From: Haematobia irritans
Taxonomy: Eukaryota > Arthropoda > Insecta > Diptera > Muscidae
Length of the DNA: 64,000 nt
Assembly: GCF_050003625.1 (NCBI RefSeq)
Contig: NC_134398.1
Location: 105,272,423-105,336,422, forward strand
Direction of reading: 5' to 3'
Position numbers and translations under genes: made by a program. Below, one piece after another: positions 11,080-22,730 of the stretch (position 1 is its first letter; every line of letters begins with the position of its first letter). The notes beneath the pieces were generated by a model. The model did not search any database. It was given only the letters and a program-made list of their open reading frames with translations, and was not told the DNA's origin.

Positions 11080-11252
11080 TGTAGCATACATCTTCACACA
11101 ACTTTAGTTTAATTTACTTGTTTCTATGTAATCAAAATTTAAAACAGTAAGCCTTGAATTCACAATATTTGTATTGCCAAAAGAAATGAAAAATAAAATA
11201 AAATCTTTGAGAATTTTTGTATAAACCTGACGTGTTAGTTTCTTTCTCCACA
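11080..11252 (+). repeat. Ty3 5' LTR
   Basis: 173 bp, TGTAGCATAC...CTCCACA. It contains AATAAA-type signals near its 3' part (AAAATAAAATAAAATC), suitable for poly-A addition. It differs from the 3' LTR by about three substitutions (near 11188, 11216 and 11246). Confidence 0.9.
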
Positions 11253-11308
11253 AGTTGGTGACCTCAGACCTTTACACACGCGTTTTTAATTCGAATTTTT
11301 GGAATAGA

Positions 11309-12124
11309 ATGCCCAAAGGACAATCTAGCCAACAAAACCGAGAGCAATCAGGCGAACTAGGAAATTCATCCACAATGTCACATCCTTCAACCATAAACCT
11401 ACGAATCCCAAGATTCTGGAAGGAAAATCCAGCCATCTGGTTTGCGCAATTGGAAGCTCAGTTCGAAAATTATAACATATCAACGGAACGGTCAAAATAC
11501 TTCACTGTATTGCCTGAGCTTGACCCAGAATTGTTGGCCCAAGTAAGTGACATAATTTTGGAACCACCAACCGATGCGTACACTCGAATGAAGAAGCTTC
11601 TCATCGACCATTTCTCTATTTCTGAGGAAAAGAGGATTCAACGATTGCTTAACGAGATGCCTATCGGAGATAAAAAACCAAGTTCCTTATTACGCGAGAT
11701 GCGAAATTTAGCTAATGGAGGTGTAAAAGACGAAATTTTGAGAACAATGTGGCTTCAAAGACTTCCCTCACAAATGCAAGCAATTCTTGCTATATCGTCA
11801 GAGACTTTAGACAATCTCGCCATTATGGCAGATAAAATCGGAGATATATCTGGTAGTCTACCTAACGTGTCATCGAATCAAGATTCTTCAGAAGTCAATT
11901 AACTACGCCAACAAATTGCTGCACTAACCAATGCAGTACAACAATTGCAAGTCGGTAAAAATCGTAAGTCCCGTTCATTTTCCAAAAATGGACAGCAAAG
12001 AAGCCGCAGTTCATCACAAAAGGTATGTTATTATCATAGAAAATTTGGGAGAAATGCTCGTTGCTGTCGCCAACCCTGTTCGTTCAAATCTGCTCTTCCG
12101 GAAAACCCACAGGGCGGTCACTAG
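11309..12124 (+). pseudogene. Ty3 gag with premature stop
   Basis: Gag forms the virus-like particle. The first ATG in frame gives MPKGQSSQQN. A capsid-like core follows (LRIPRFWKENPAIWFAQLEAQ at about residues 30-50, later LLREMRNLANGG). A TAA at 11900-11902 cuts the protein after 197 codons. Beyond it the same frame stays open to a TAG at 12122-12124, through a serine/arginine-rich stretch and a knuckle reading CYYHRKFGRNARCCRQPC. The C-H-C-C order differs from the usual CCHC. The frame overlaps the protease frame by about 60 bases in the -1 relation expected for programmed frameshifting, though I could not identify a slippery site. Confidence 0.8.
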
Positions 12125-12516
12125 AAGAATCTAGTGGCCGACAGTCAAATTTAAATCGCCTGTTTATTTACGACCCAGAACTTCGCACAAATTTTTTAGT
12201 TGATACAGGAGCCGACATTTCAGTTCTTCCGCACAGAAAAAACGAGTCACGGCGCAATGTCGAACAGTACAGCCTATTCGCAGCCAATGGAACCCCAATC
12301 AACACATATGGAGATACAATTCTCACACCAAACCCCGGTTTACGAAGGAATTTCACTTGGAAATTTATCGTCGCTGACGTCCAACATCCTATAATTGGGG
12401 CAGATTTTCTTCGATATTATGGGTTGTTAGTCGATATTCAAAAGAGGAAGTTAATAGATAACAACACCGGATTACAATCGTCATGTAATATAAAAAATCG
12501 GAAAATGCGGAGATAA
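12061..12516 (+). pseudogene. Ty3 protease (aspartic)
   Basis: The frame is open from within the gag overlap. The active site reads FLVDTGADISVLP (D-T-G-A) and the flap and terminal part HPIIGADFLRYYGLLVDI is typical of Ty3 retropepsins. A small indel near 12480-12490 throws the frame out before RT: the correct continuation lies in the next frame from 12489. The catalytic motif itself is intact. Confidence 0.85.
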
Positions 12517-13484
12517 AAACCGTAGACTCCACGCATTCCTACCACGAAATTTTACGTCGTTTCCCAGATTTGACCAATCCCTGCACTACATCAATGACGA
12601 GAAAACACAATGTTCAACACGTAATAGAAACCAAAGGTCAACCAGTTACTTCGAAAGCGCGCAGACTTTCACCTGAACAACTAGAAATCGCAAAACGTGA
12701 ATTCAACTATATGATGGAACTAGGATTATGTCGTCCTTCAAAAAGCAACTGGTCCAGTCCCTTATACATGGTAAAAAAGAAGAACGGCCATTGGCGACCC
12801 TGTGGCGATTATAGGAGATTAAACGCAATTACGAAGCCTGACAAATACCCCTTGCCACATATTCACGATTTCGGTTTCGGATTACATGGTAAGAAAATAT
12901 TCTCTACAATAGATCTAGTACGTGCATATAATCAAATTCCCGTGGCTCCCGAAGACGTGCAGAAAACGGCTATAATAACACCGTTTGGACTTTTTGAATT
13001 TCCCTATATGATGTTTGGACTTTGCAATGCTGGTCAAACATTTCAAAGGTTCATTCACGAAGTTATTCGTGGTCTCGATTTTTGTTACGCATACCTGGAT
13101 GACATACTGGTAGCATCTAGCTCTGAGGAAGAACATCAGTGTCATCTCAAACAACTCTTCGAACGGCTAAATGACTTTGGCGTGGTAATAAATCTTGCCA
13201 AATGTGTTTTCGGAAAAGAAATCGTGAAATTTCTGGGTCATCAAGTTAGCAAAGATGGAATTTTACCGCTTCCTGACAAAGTAGAAGCCATATCTTCATT
13301 TCCAAAGCCAACTAATATCAAAGAAGTTAGACGCTTTCTCGCTATGATGAATTTTTATTGCAGATTTATTCCTAATGCTGCTGAAACCCAAATACCACTG
13401 CTTGAATTACAAAAGGGCAACAAAAAGAACGATAAAAACCCAATAGTATGGAATGATAACGCGGAGAACGCTTTCAATAAGTGA
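12489..13484 (+). pseudogene. Ty3 reverse transcriptase
   Basis: RNA-dependent DNA polymerase. It is open from 12489 (after a TAA at 12486-12488), with no start of its own since it is part of pol. RT blocks are in order: [54 protein letters not shown], the YLDDILVAS catalytic box (about 13090) and [11 protein letters not shown]. It ends at a TGA (13482-13484) in the RT-RNase H linker; the same frame resumes directly after it, so this is a single nonsense mutation. Confidence 0.9.
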
Positions 13485-15206
13485 AAAGATGACCTGTCAA
13501 AAGCAGTTCTTTTGGTTCATCCAGAAGAAAACAAGCCTATTTGCGTAATGGTTGATGCTTCCGACACTGCCGTAGGAGGCGTACTACAGCAACAGACGCA
13601 ATCCGGTTGGGTTCCACTGAGTTTTTTCTCTAAAAAATTGAATGAAACTCAAAAGAAATATAGCACTTACGACCGAGAACTACTCGCAGTCTATAAAGTT
13701 GTCAAGCATTTCCGATACATGCTCGAAGGACGTCAATTTATCATATTCACCGACCATAAACCTTTGACGTTTGCTTTCAAACAAAAACCTGAGAAAGCAT
13801 CTCCACGACAGTTCCGTCAGCTAGACTTTATTTCACAATTCTCAACTGATATTCGGCACATAAGTGGACAAGGAAATATAGTTGCAGACACATTGTCTCG
13901 AATATCAACTATCGAAACCCCTACTTCAATTGACTACGACGAGTTAGCTAAATCTCAGATAAACGACGCAGAACTTCAGGCGTTGCTGAAAGAATCATCG
14001 TCATATTTAGTTCTCAAGTCCATTACAATTGATCCTGGAATACCTCCAATATATTGCGACATCTCTAAAAATGTGCGACCATTCATTCCACTCAAATTCC
14101 GAAAAATTGTTTTCGATTCACTTCATGGACTATCTCATGGAGGCATAAATGTAACAACGAAACTAATTCAGGAACGTTACGTTTGGCCATGCATGAAGAG
14201 GGATATCAAGAAATTTGTTAAAGAATGCATTCAATGTCAACGCTCAAAGGTAAACATGCACACACGCAGTGCAATAGGATCCTACCCTCAAGTCTCAGAA
14301 AGATTTTCCCACATCAACATTGATCTGGTAGGGCCATTACCATCATGCAAAGGCTATACATATCTTCTAACTTGCATTGATAGGTTTACCCGATGGGCAG
14401 AAGCCATTCCATTGGAAGATATCTGTGCAAGAACAGTAGCAGAGGCTTTCTATAGTGGTTGGATATCTCGTTTTGGCGTTCCCTTCAAAATTACAACTGA
14501 CCAAGGACGTCAATTCGAATCTCAACTGTTTAGGGAATTATCTACCTTACTCGGATCAAAACGAATTCGATCAACACCATATCACCCATCCGCTAATGGT
14601 ATGATAGAACGCTGGCATCGCTCTTTAAAAACAACCATAAAATGTCACAACAAGCAAAATTGGTACGATATTTTACTTACTGTTCTTATGGGACTGCGCT
14701 CCAGTTTACGAGAAGATCTCGGAGCATCACCTGCCGAACTTGTTTATGGTTGTCCAATCCGTCTTCCCAGTGATTTCATACACGAATCAAATGAAAATCC
14801 TTCCAACGATGATTTCGTTCAAAATCTTAAGAGACAAATGAATTCACTCAAACCTGTTAAAATTGTGCATAAGAACAATCGCAGTATTTTTGTTCACAAA
14901 GATCTAGAAAGTTGTTCGCATGTATTTATACGATACGATGGCGTGAAAAAACCTCTTCAACAACCTTACAGTGGTCCTTATAAAGTTGTGAAACGAACTA
15001 ATAAAATTTTTACAGTAGACGTTAATGGAAGTATGAAAGTAATTTCAATTGACCGACTCAAACCCGCCTTCATTTTTAATGACGACATATACGATGACAC
15101 AGTGAATGTTCCCATTGTTGTCGAAGCACCTAAAAGAGATTTAAGACGTTCAACCCGGATTCCAAAGAGAGTTCAGTTATCGAGAGCTTGTAAACAAACT
15201 CTCTAG
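13485..15206 (+). pseudogene. Ty3 RNase H and integrase
   Basis: Same frame as RT after the TGA. RNase H acidic residues are visible in [26 protein letters not shown] and VADTLSRI. The integrase zinc finger is H-X4-H...C-X2-C in HGLSHGG...CIQCQ (about 14125-14240). The catalytic core is D in [11 protein letters not shown] in [10 protein letters not shown] and E in [10 protein letters not shown], all present. The C-terminal tail is basic ([12 protein letters not shown]). The frame is open from 13512 to the stop at 15206, so this part could still encode an intact domain set, but it cannot be made as part of a continuous pol. Confidence 0.9.
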
Positions 15207-15218
15207 TGGGGGAGTAAA
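15207..15218 (+). promoter_or_regulatory. Ty3 polypurine tract
   Basis: Purine-rich AGTGGGGGAGTAAA overlaps the pol stop and ends at the 3' LTR, the position where plus-strand priming occurs in LTR retrotransposons. Confidence 0.7.
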
Positions 15219-15391
15219 TGTAGCATACATCTTCACACAACTTTAGTTTAATTTACTTGTTTCTATGTAATCAAAATTTAAAACAGTAAGCCTTGAATTC
15301 ACAATATTTGTATTGCCAAAAGAAATTAAAAATAAAATAAAATCTTTGAGAAGTTTTGTATAAACCTGACGTGTTAGTTTCTTCCTCCACA
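15219..15391 (+). repeat. Ty3 3' LTR
   Basis: 173 bp, same ends as the 5' LTR; followed by the target duplication CATC at 15392-15395. Confidence 0.9.
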
Positions 15392-15582
15392 CATCTATGC
15401 GATTATGTTTTTCGTATCTGAGATTATTCTCTTTCATCCATGCCATGATGAAATTCTTCAAAAGTACGATTCTCCTTCGTCGTCGCTACAAACGCGATCG
15501 TCACAGCGATGAATACTTTTCCTAAATCTGACGTAATCCATTCATCAATGTGATGTAATCGATTCATCCATTTGATGTAATC
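15392..15582. repeat. continuation of the fold-back arm, with 22-bp palindromic units
   Basis: Matches 3593-3784. The last two full units are GTAATCCATTCATCAATGTGAT-like (22 bp each) and the BEL element is inserted within the next. It resumes at 23025. Confidence 0.6.
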
Positions 15583-15954
15583 TGTTCGCCGATTGCGAAA
15601 AATATGAAAAATATAAAGAAAAGTAAAAACACGATAGTTTAGTATTTTCAATATATAATAAAAGCAGGAGGTTTTTTTGATGATTTGAAATAAATACAAA
15701 ATGGTAAACAATATTACCTATAATTTCCAACGATATGGATAAATTTGCAACCGCACCAATTGGCTTATCGATAACAAGTAATCAGTGACAAGAGAGATGC
15801 TCTCAACCACGATGGCGGAAGGCGGGGGCTTTTGACAAGATGCATTAATATTCGAATTATGACATTTCTACTCTGGCAGGGATGTACCAAAAAGTAGTAT
15901 ACACATTCTAACGAACACTATTAAACCCAATTAATCTTTATTCTAACTTAAACA
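15583..15954 (-). repeat. BEL/Pao 3' LTR, copy 2
   Basis: 372 bp, TGTTCGCC...TTAAACA in + orientation, same as 3785-4156. Confidence 0.85.
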
Positions 15955-16339
15955 TTGCCGGCCGTCTTGCAACATCAAGGTATGTTGTAACTAAAACTAA
16001 ACTTAAAATACAAAATGAGGCTAAGTGCAGTGCAAAGTGAGTTTCTTTCAGTTCATTTACCACAAATCCAATTTATTCACACATTTCTCTTTTCAAATTC
16101 AACTTAAAACTAGATTACAAAAAAAACTAATTAAAATGAGAATCGAAGGCCAGAAGGGGACCTGGTAGAACCCCCCTGGGGGGGGGGCGCTCGGGACAAT
16201 GTAGCGATGGGTCAAAAGGGGACCCGATAGAACCCCAAAAAAGGGGGCTCTCGCGTATTTACCCTAACAGGTACACAACCCGGACAGAACCCAATCGAAA
16301 ATTGTGTAATGAGCCATCGGAAGACCGGGTGACGTATAC
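15955..16339 (-). other. BEL/Pao 3' UTR and tail of accessory ORF, copy 2
   Basis: Corresponds to 4157-4542 of copy 1. The deletion junction lies at 16339/16340: left of it the sequence matches the accessory ORF tail, right of it the RT motif-A region. At the junction the RT frame runs on into the accessory sequence out of frame, adding a meaningless tail to about 16212. Confidence 0.75.
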
Positions 16340-18491
16340 CGACTCTCCTTGTCGGAGAATCCCTAAAAACAATTCTCTGCAACGGAGCATGAGAAGAGTC
16401 CACTCGAATTTGCCTATACATTTGCGTAATATCGCAGTTGAACACGTATCTAAAAATTCGCCATCGCACAATAAGGAGGACTAAGTGCTGCTGCAAAGTG
16501 GGACCGACGTGAAGAATATCGTTAAGACTATTCCCGTTGGACGTTTTATTGGACGTATTAAACACGACGCGAAGTTTCGAAGTCTTCTTCTCGAGGTTAA
16601 TGACCTCATGATGTGGAAGATAACACGAGAGTGTATCACTTGAAGAAATTGCGGATACTGGCCTAATGTGATCCAAATACAAATACTCTTTAACAACACT
16701 ATCATAAACTGATTTCACGTCTAGTCTTTTCAATAATGACGATTCATTACAATAAAATTGCTTCAAAACAGTTGTGCGGGACTCACCCAAATACCCATGA
16801 TGACCGAACTCTTCCTTTAGCGGCAGTGTAACTATATATCTACCTTCCGAATCTCTGCGCGTTGTCCGAACGTAATTTTCCTCACAAAACTTATCGGAGG
16901 GGGACAAAATTCCTCTACGCGGAGTTTTCTCCAACTCCAAAAACCGTAAAAGCGTTCTATTTAAACTTTCCTCTTCATTAACCGCGATAGTTGTCGTAAA
17001 CGTCTGAATTTGCGATGTAGCCATCGGACCTGTTACTAACCAGCCGAAGACACTGTTTTGTGCTATCAATGATTGACCCACAATCTGCACGCAACCTTCC
17101 AAGAGTATTCTCGGATACAAACCCGCGTTTAGTAGAATATCGACCGGTCTCGACACGAAAAGATTCGGATCGGCTAAACGAATATCTGGAATTTGAGATA
17201 ACACTTCCTGCGAAACAGCAAAATAAGGTAAATTCCCGGATATAGATGGGAGCACTATAGCCGTTGTCTCCAACAAAATCGACGCGTTGAGTGGAGATCC
17301 GATTTTCAAATTACACATTTTACTCGATTTGGCCGAAATAGCGCTGTTCACCGCCGAAATTGTAACATTAGCCCCGTGAACCGGCAGTTTCACCCGATTT
17401 CGAAAGCGTTCCGTCAGAAACGAAGATTCTGAAGCGGGGTCGATCAAAGCGCGTGCCGGATATGAAACCCCATCGTGCATGATATTAATCATCGCAGTTC
17501 CCAACAGCACGGCCCTATTTTGCGTCGTATGAAATGCCTGGCGAGGCAGGCACGCAGACGAGGTAGAAGGTTGGGATTGATCACCCGAAGGCGTAGTTCT
17601 CGGTTGAAAACTAGCCGCTGAACTCGACAACGTGTTGGTCGAACTTGTCACCGAAGTCGCGCTATTAGACGGCGTAGAATCACGATGCAATAGCGAATGA
17701 TGTCTCGAATTACATTTCGAACACGAATATTTACTTGGACAATCCTTCATCTCATGACCTTTCGTTAAGCAATTCAAGCACAGCCGATTACGTTTCACCA
17801 CTGTGTAACGTTCCGATACCGACAGTTTACCAAATTTAACGCAAGCAGAAAGTCTATGGTTATGTTTAGGGTATAACGCACTTAGATTCCGACGCAGACG
17901 CGACGATTTAGAAGAAGACGCATTGGCAAAATGCGCTTTGACCTTCTTCTCCTGAGAACGCTTCGAAGACGTATCCTCACGCAAATCATACAAACACATC
18001 AACGTACGAACTCTTTCGGACAAAAAAGCGTCCAAATCCGCCCACGACGAAAGGGCCGATTTGTCTCTAACACTTTGCTCCCAAAGAGTCTGTGTAATCC
18101 GCGGCAAACGTTGAAGGCAAATAAAAACGAGTATCTGGTCCCAATTATCGGTCGAAACCTCGTACGTATTCAATGCCGAAAGACAACCATTGATTCCGCG
18201 CTGAATCGATTTCAAACCCGCACTTGTCTCTACCGCTACTGCCGAAATTGCAAAGAGAGACTTGAGTTGATTGTGAACTAGAACCCGCTTATTGTCGTAT
18301 GCATCAACGAGGGCCTTACACGCGAGGGCGAAACTTCTATGTGTCAGCGGAAACTTCGATACAATTTCCCTAGCTTCGTCACTGGTCTTCCGCACAAGAT
18401 GACACAAACGTTCGACGTCCGTTAATCTTGAATTGTTAACATAAACAGCTAGAAACAAATCCCGGAACGTAGGCAAATCTAGGAAATTACC
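16340..18491 (-). pseudogene. BEL/Pao gag C-terminal part, protease and partial RT
   Basis: An open frame of about 715 codons. Gag continues from the stop described in the next entry (LPTFRDLFLAVY, then QLKSLFAI and a long helical region). Then come a zinc knuckle CLNCLTKGHEMKDC and CSKCNSRHHSLLH, a serine/threonine-rich linker, and the protease (ALIDPASESSFLTERF, later NSVFGWLVTGP). RT follows: the region before motif A (YLPHHEVINLEKKTSKLRVV) and motif A itself (FNCDITQMYRQIRV). It stops at the deletion junction before the YxDD box, so no polymerase could be made. The part before the junction is otherwise well preserved. Confidence 0.85.
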
Positions 18492-19058
18492 CTAAAATAC
18501 ATCCATATCGCACGGTGGCAACGCTAAATTGTGAACCATATCACAAAGTGGACGGCCACCCACGGCCACTTCACCCCTAAAACCGGCGTTGCCATTACGC
18601 AGCGACTGCTCATCCCGATCAGCCGGTATCGAAGAAGTCGCGTTATTAGTCAAACTCGCTTCGGACCCTTTATTCGATTTATGCGACCCGATTATCCGTC
18701 TAGATGCTGCATCGACCGAAGACACGGACGAAGTGATCGATGACCTACGTGAACGGCGAAACTGGCCCAACTTCCGATTTATTGCGGACAAACAATTCAT
18801 ATATGCCTGATGGGACGGGTCATACTTCCCGTCCACCGATTCAATATCATTCGTTTTCGTTGATCCGGAACCCTGTAAACTAGCCAAGCATTCCTCAAAG
18901 GAATCCTGAACCTTGGTCCACAACTTCCCCAATTCCACACTTCGAATCTCGAGACTATAGACATCTAAATCCTCATCCTTCATGGCATTAAAATGAGCGT
19001 GGAATTTAATAAGATCGTCCGAAACGCGAATAAAGCGATCAAAGGGAGAGACAGACAT
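18492..19058 (-). pseudogene. BEL/Pao gag N-terminal part, ended by an amber stop
   Basis: The likely start is the ATG at 19058 (MSVSPFDRFIRVSDD); the frame is open further upstream without obvious homology. It is helical and then serine-rich, ending PPCDMDVF followed by TAG at 18492-18494. The next codons (GNFLDLPTFRDLF) are in the same frame and are the normal continuation of BEL Gag, so the stop is a simple nonsense change rather than a gene end. No frameshift is needed. Confidence 0.8.
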
Positions 19059-19130
19059 CGTAACTTTAGGTTCAACTAACCAATTGAAGAATGTAACCAA
19101 ATACGAAACTACAATATAGCCAAGAAGCAA

Positions 19131-20425
19131 CGGCTAATAAAATTACCAAACTCAAAACAAGGTTCCGTTTAATTCTGACCAAAATAAAAAACACAATTCT
19201 CGCTATCAAAAAATCAATCCATAGCCAAAATATCAAAACGCACTTTATCTCGAGTTATAAAAACTACTTCGAGGCCACTAACTCGCGCAAATCCGACCAA
19301 AAGATGAAACGTTTTCAGAAACCGAAAATACTGAATGTAGGGTGCACAAAATATTACCCCCGAACGCTTGACTCAATAAAATGTATAATAATAATAAACA
19401 AAAGTATAAATAAATCAATTATACTAATAAATACCTGTCAAATAAATATTCAAAATTCACCATATATTTCAACGATCGAATAATTTCTCTCAATGTGAGA
19501 GCGTAAAAATTTCACAGTGTACCGTGTATTAATTCAAGCCCCGACTCAAACCGGGAAATATTCAAACCTTTGAATTCAACTTGAATTATAATGTGGGTAG
19601 TACATGTAGTGTATAGCCCCCTTAAGAATTCAAATGACGATCGATAACCGATAACACGATAGTACGAGAAGTGCCCGATTAGTCACTACACCAAGCAATC
19701 GACCAAAAGCGCAACACTGATGAGAACAAAACAAAATAAAAGCTTTTGTATGTTCTCAAATATGCAAATGAACGAAATAAAAATAAATTAATGAAATTTC
19801 AGCAAAGAAAAACGCGAAAAAGTGGTGAATATACGAGACAAAGATAGTGATAAATAGGTGGAGTGAATATTAGTGTACGAAAGTGGTGAAAAGAAATACT
19901 TTAAGTTATTTCTCTCCGAAATTATTTGGACAGACGGCAAAATGGAATAACAAAAACAACAAACTTTAATGCGTTTTGCCGTCGGCAAATTAAAATAAAA
20001 ATACTGAAAAACGATATTTTCACGCAAATAAACCAATTTAAATCAAAAAACACTAATATTCACTGATATCACTGAACTTGTATACCACTTTTAGCGCGTA
20101 GCGTTGTAAAAAAACCTTTTTTTCTTTAAATGGACGGACGACCACTATATTTGTTGTAAAACAACCTTTTTTTCTTTAAATGGACGGACGACCACTATAT
20201 TTGTTGTTGCACCGACCGCGAACTCACTTTATAAGGGAAAATGCACTGCACTTACCTTATAATACGATGAAATAGATGTTGAGGATGATGAAATGATTGG
20301 TTTGAGTTTAGGTGAAGGGGATGACCAGGTCAGGTGGACTGTAACTAAAACAAAAACCAAGAAAACACCGGTTAAACCAATTCTTCCACTCCGAAGTCCA
20401 ATTATCCGGTACGAATGGACCAAAA
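19131..20425 (-). other. BEL/Pao leader (5' UTR), copy 2
   Basis: About 1.3 kb without recognisable ORF between gag and the 5' LTR. Next to the LTR, TGGTCCATTCGTACCGG (- strand, about 20405-20423) is in primer-binding-site position; the tRNA was not identified. A perfect 50-bp direct duplication (20111-20160 and 20161-20210, CCTTTTTTTCTTTAAATGGA onward) lies inside the leader. Confidence 0.65.
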
Positions 20426-20503
20426 TGTTCGCCGATTGCGAAAAATATGAAAAATATAAAGAAAAATAAAAACACGATAGTTAAGTATTTTCAATATATA
20501 ATA

Positions 20504-22730
20504 CAAGTAAGTAAAGTAGAAAGTCGGGCGGGGCCGACTATATAATACCCTAAACCACCATTACAGAATTAGTAATCATAAGCATTTGTGGGATAACATA
20601 TAGGTCTGGGAGATAAACCGCAGTTGCATATTTAAGAAAATTAAGGGGTACATGGGTGCTTTGTGTCAATCTGACTATATAGTCAATGTTGCCACGGAAA
20701 ATGTTCGGTTTACCCTACAAGGACAAAAAAAGTTCCCTACTTTCCCATACATTCCCAAACAATTTTCCCTACTATATTTTTCGTTAAATTTAAAAAATTT
20801 TACAAAACAAAAACGGTTCTAAGTACTTTATTATCTTAAAACATGATTATGCAACGTATATAACTTAGAATATACATTTGTATTACCACCACCGTTGCCA
20901 CAGTTGGTAGAATTCTACCCAAATTAGTAATCTTTTTTGTTAAATCTCTATAAAAATAAAATTTTGGAAAAAGTTTCTATAAACAAATTTTTGTGAGAAA
21001 TTTTTTATAGAAATAAAATTTTGACAATAAATTCTATAGAATTGCGATGAATTGCGAAACAAACAGCAGCACAAGAACTCAAATACAAAATCCCAGAAGA
21101 TGGTTAGTGGCACTAACCGAAATATTGGAAATAAATATTAAAACAAATCAATAATCGATTGTTTCTATGACCTCAAGCCGAACAAAATTAATAATCAGAA
21201 TAAACATAAAATAGGTCAACAACACTCAAAAATATTTTTAAAAAATAAAATTTTGAGAAAAAATTCCACAGAAATAAAATTTTGAGAAAAGTTTTTATAG
21301 AAATAATATTTTGAAAACAATTTCTGTAGAAATACATTTTTGACAAAATGTTCTATAGAAATAAAATGTTGACAAAATTCTCTACAGGAATAAAGTTTAC
21401 TACACATTGTTAAAGATCAAGCCTTGCCGGCTTCTAATTTCCTCCTCTAGAGCCACCAAGATGTAAAAATTATTACAAATTGTGTTGAGTGAAAATGTCC
21501 TACATTGTGGCCCTACGTCCCTACAAGACGCTAAATATTAGAAAACCCTACATATAGGGAATTTCCCCTACTTCTAGCAACACTGGCTGTGTTGATATTG
21601 CGCCTACGGAGTTAGTATGTCACTAATATTGAGCCCATTATTAAAAAAGAGAAAATCGTTAAATTAGTGTGGGTAATAAATACACATTTGTAAAAATGGA
21701 GCAATATTCTTATGTAAGAGCTACAAGTACGTATAAGTACGATCGGCTAGTACATCAAAATTTGAGTAACATTGGTTAATAAATAAGAGTACTATGGCCA
21801 AATTTGGGAAAATCGAGCGATGCATATATATATAGAAGCTATATCTAAATCTGAACCAATTTGCATAATATTTTGCGGGTTTGATTAATACCACAAGATT
21901 TGAGTAAGATCAGTTAAGAAATGAGGCCTGTATGGTCAAACATAAGGTTATTAGGGTCGAATTTTTCAAAATCGGTTGATACATATATGGGAGCTATATC
22001 TACATCTGAACCGATTTTGATGAAATTTTGCACATATAGTTAGTACAATAGAGGACTGTATCTAGCCAACTTTTAGTAAGATCGGTTAATAAATAAGGGT
22101 TCTATGGCCAAATTTGGGAAAATCGGGCTATACATATATATGAGAGCTATATCTAAATCTGAACCGATTTCGATGATTTTTTGCACATATAGTTAGTACT
22201 ACAGAAGACTACATTTAGCCAAATTTGGGTAAGATCGGTTGATAAATAAGGGTTTTATGGCCAAATTTAGAAACATCGGGCGGTACATATATATGGGAGC
22301 TATAGCTAAATCTGAACCGATTTGGATGAAATTTTGCAGACTTGAAGGGCGATGAAAAAGATTAGCTTTTGCCAAATTTGGTGACGATCCGCGCAACGTG
22401 ACCCCATTTGTCGAAATCGGGCGTTACATATATATGGGAGCTATATCTAAATTTGATCCGATTTCTTCCAAATTCAATAGCGTTCGTCCTTGTGCCTAAA
22501 AAACTCCCTGTACCAAATTTCATCAAAATAATTAATAATTGCGACCGGAATCCTGTGAACAACAAATACATGGACAGACGGACAGACACCAAGTGCTAGA
22601 TCGACTCAGGAGGTGATTCTGAGTCGATCGGTATATATTTTATGGGGTCTAAAATCAATATTTCTGGTAGGCACATTTTTTGGCCGATCAAACTTATTAT
22701 ACCCTGACCACTATGTGGCTTAGGGTATAA
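20504..22730. mobile_element. DINE-like element (type 2) inserted in the BEL LTR
   Basis: 2.2 kb, starting CAAGTAAGTAAAGTAGAAAG then TCGGGCGGGGCCGACTATA (a hairpin-capable end) and ending CCACTATGTGGCTTAGGGTATAA. Comparison with the intact LTRs gives the empty site ATAATA/AAAGCAGG and shows no clear target duplication, as expected for rolling-circle (Helentron-type) elements. Inside, 20930-21400 holds short TAGAAATAAAATTTTGA repeats and 21834-22450 a ~153-bp tandem array. It has no transposase or Rep/helicase ORF, so it is non-autonomous. Confidence 0.65.
21834..22450. repeat. tandem array, about 153-bp unit, 4-5 degenerate copies
   Basis: The phrase GAGCTATATCTAAATCTGAA recurs at 21834 (as GAAGCT), 21991, 22144, 22297 and 22438, giving spacings of 157, 153, 153 and 141. 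The reverse complement contains ATCGGTTCAGATTTAGATAT then AGCTCCCATATATATG, which lines up with the core of the 8252-9065 array. Confidence 0.75.

Larger units (their letters stand above)
11080..15391 (+). mobile_element. Ty3/Gypsy LTR retrotransposon, CsRn1-like, full length but decayed
   Basis: 4312 bp, with 173-bp LTRs at both ends, target duplication CATC (11076-11079 and 15392-15395), and an undisturbed empty site in the paralogous segment (CATCTATGCG at about 3595). After the 5' LTR, TGGTGACCTCAGACC (from 11256) is the likely primer-binding site. TGGTGACC fits the 3' end of tRNA-Trp, which I recall as the primer reported for the CsRn1 clade. The Gag knuckle has the CHCC order known for that clade. 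The LTRs differ at about three positions in 173, indicating a fairly recent insertion. Confidence 0.85.
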
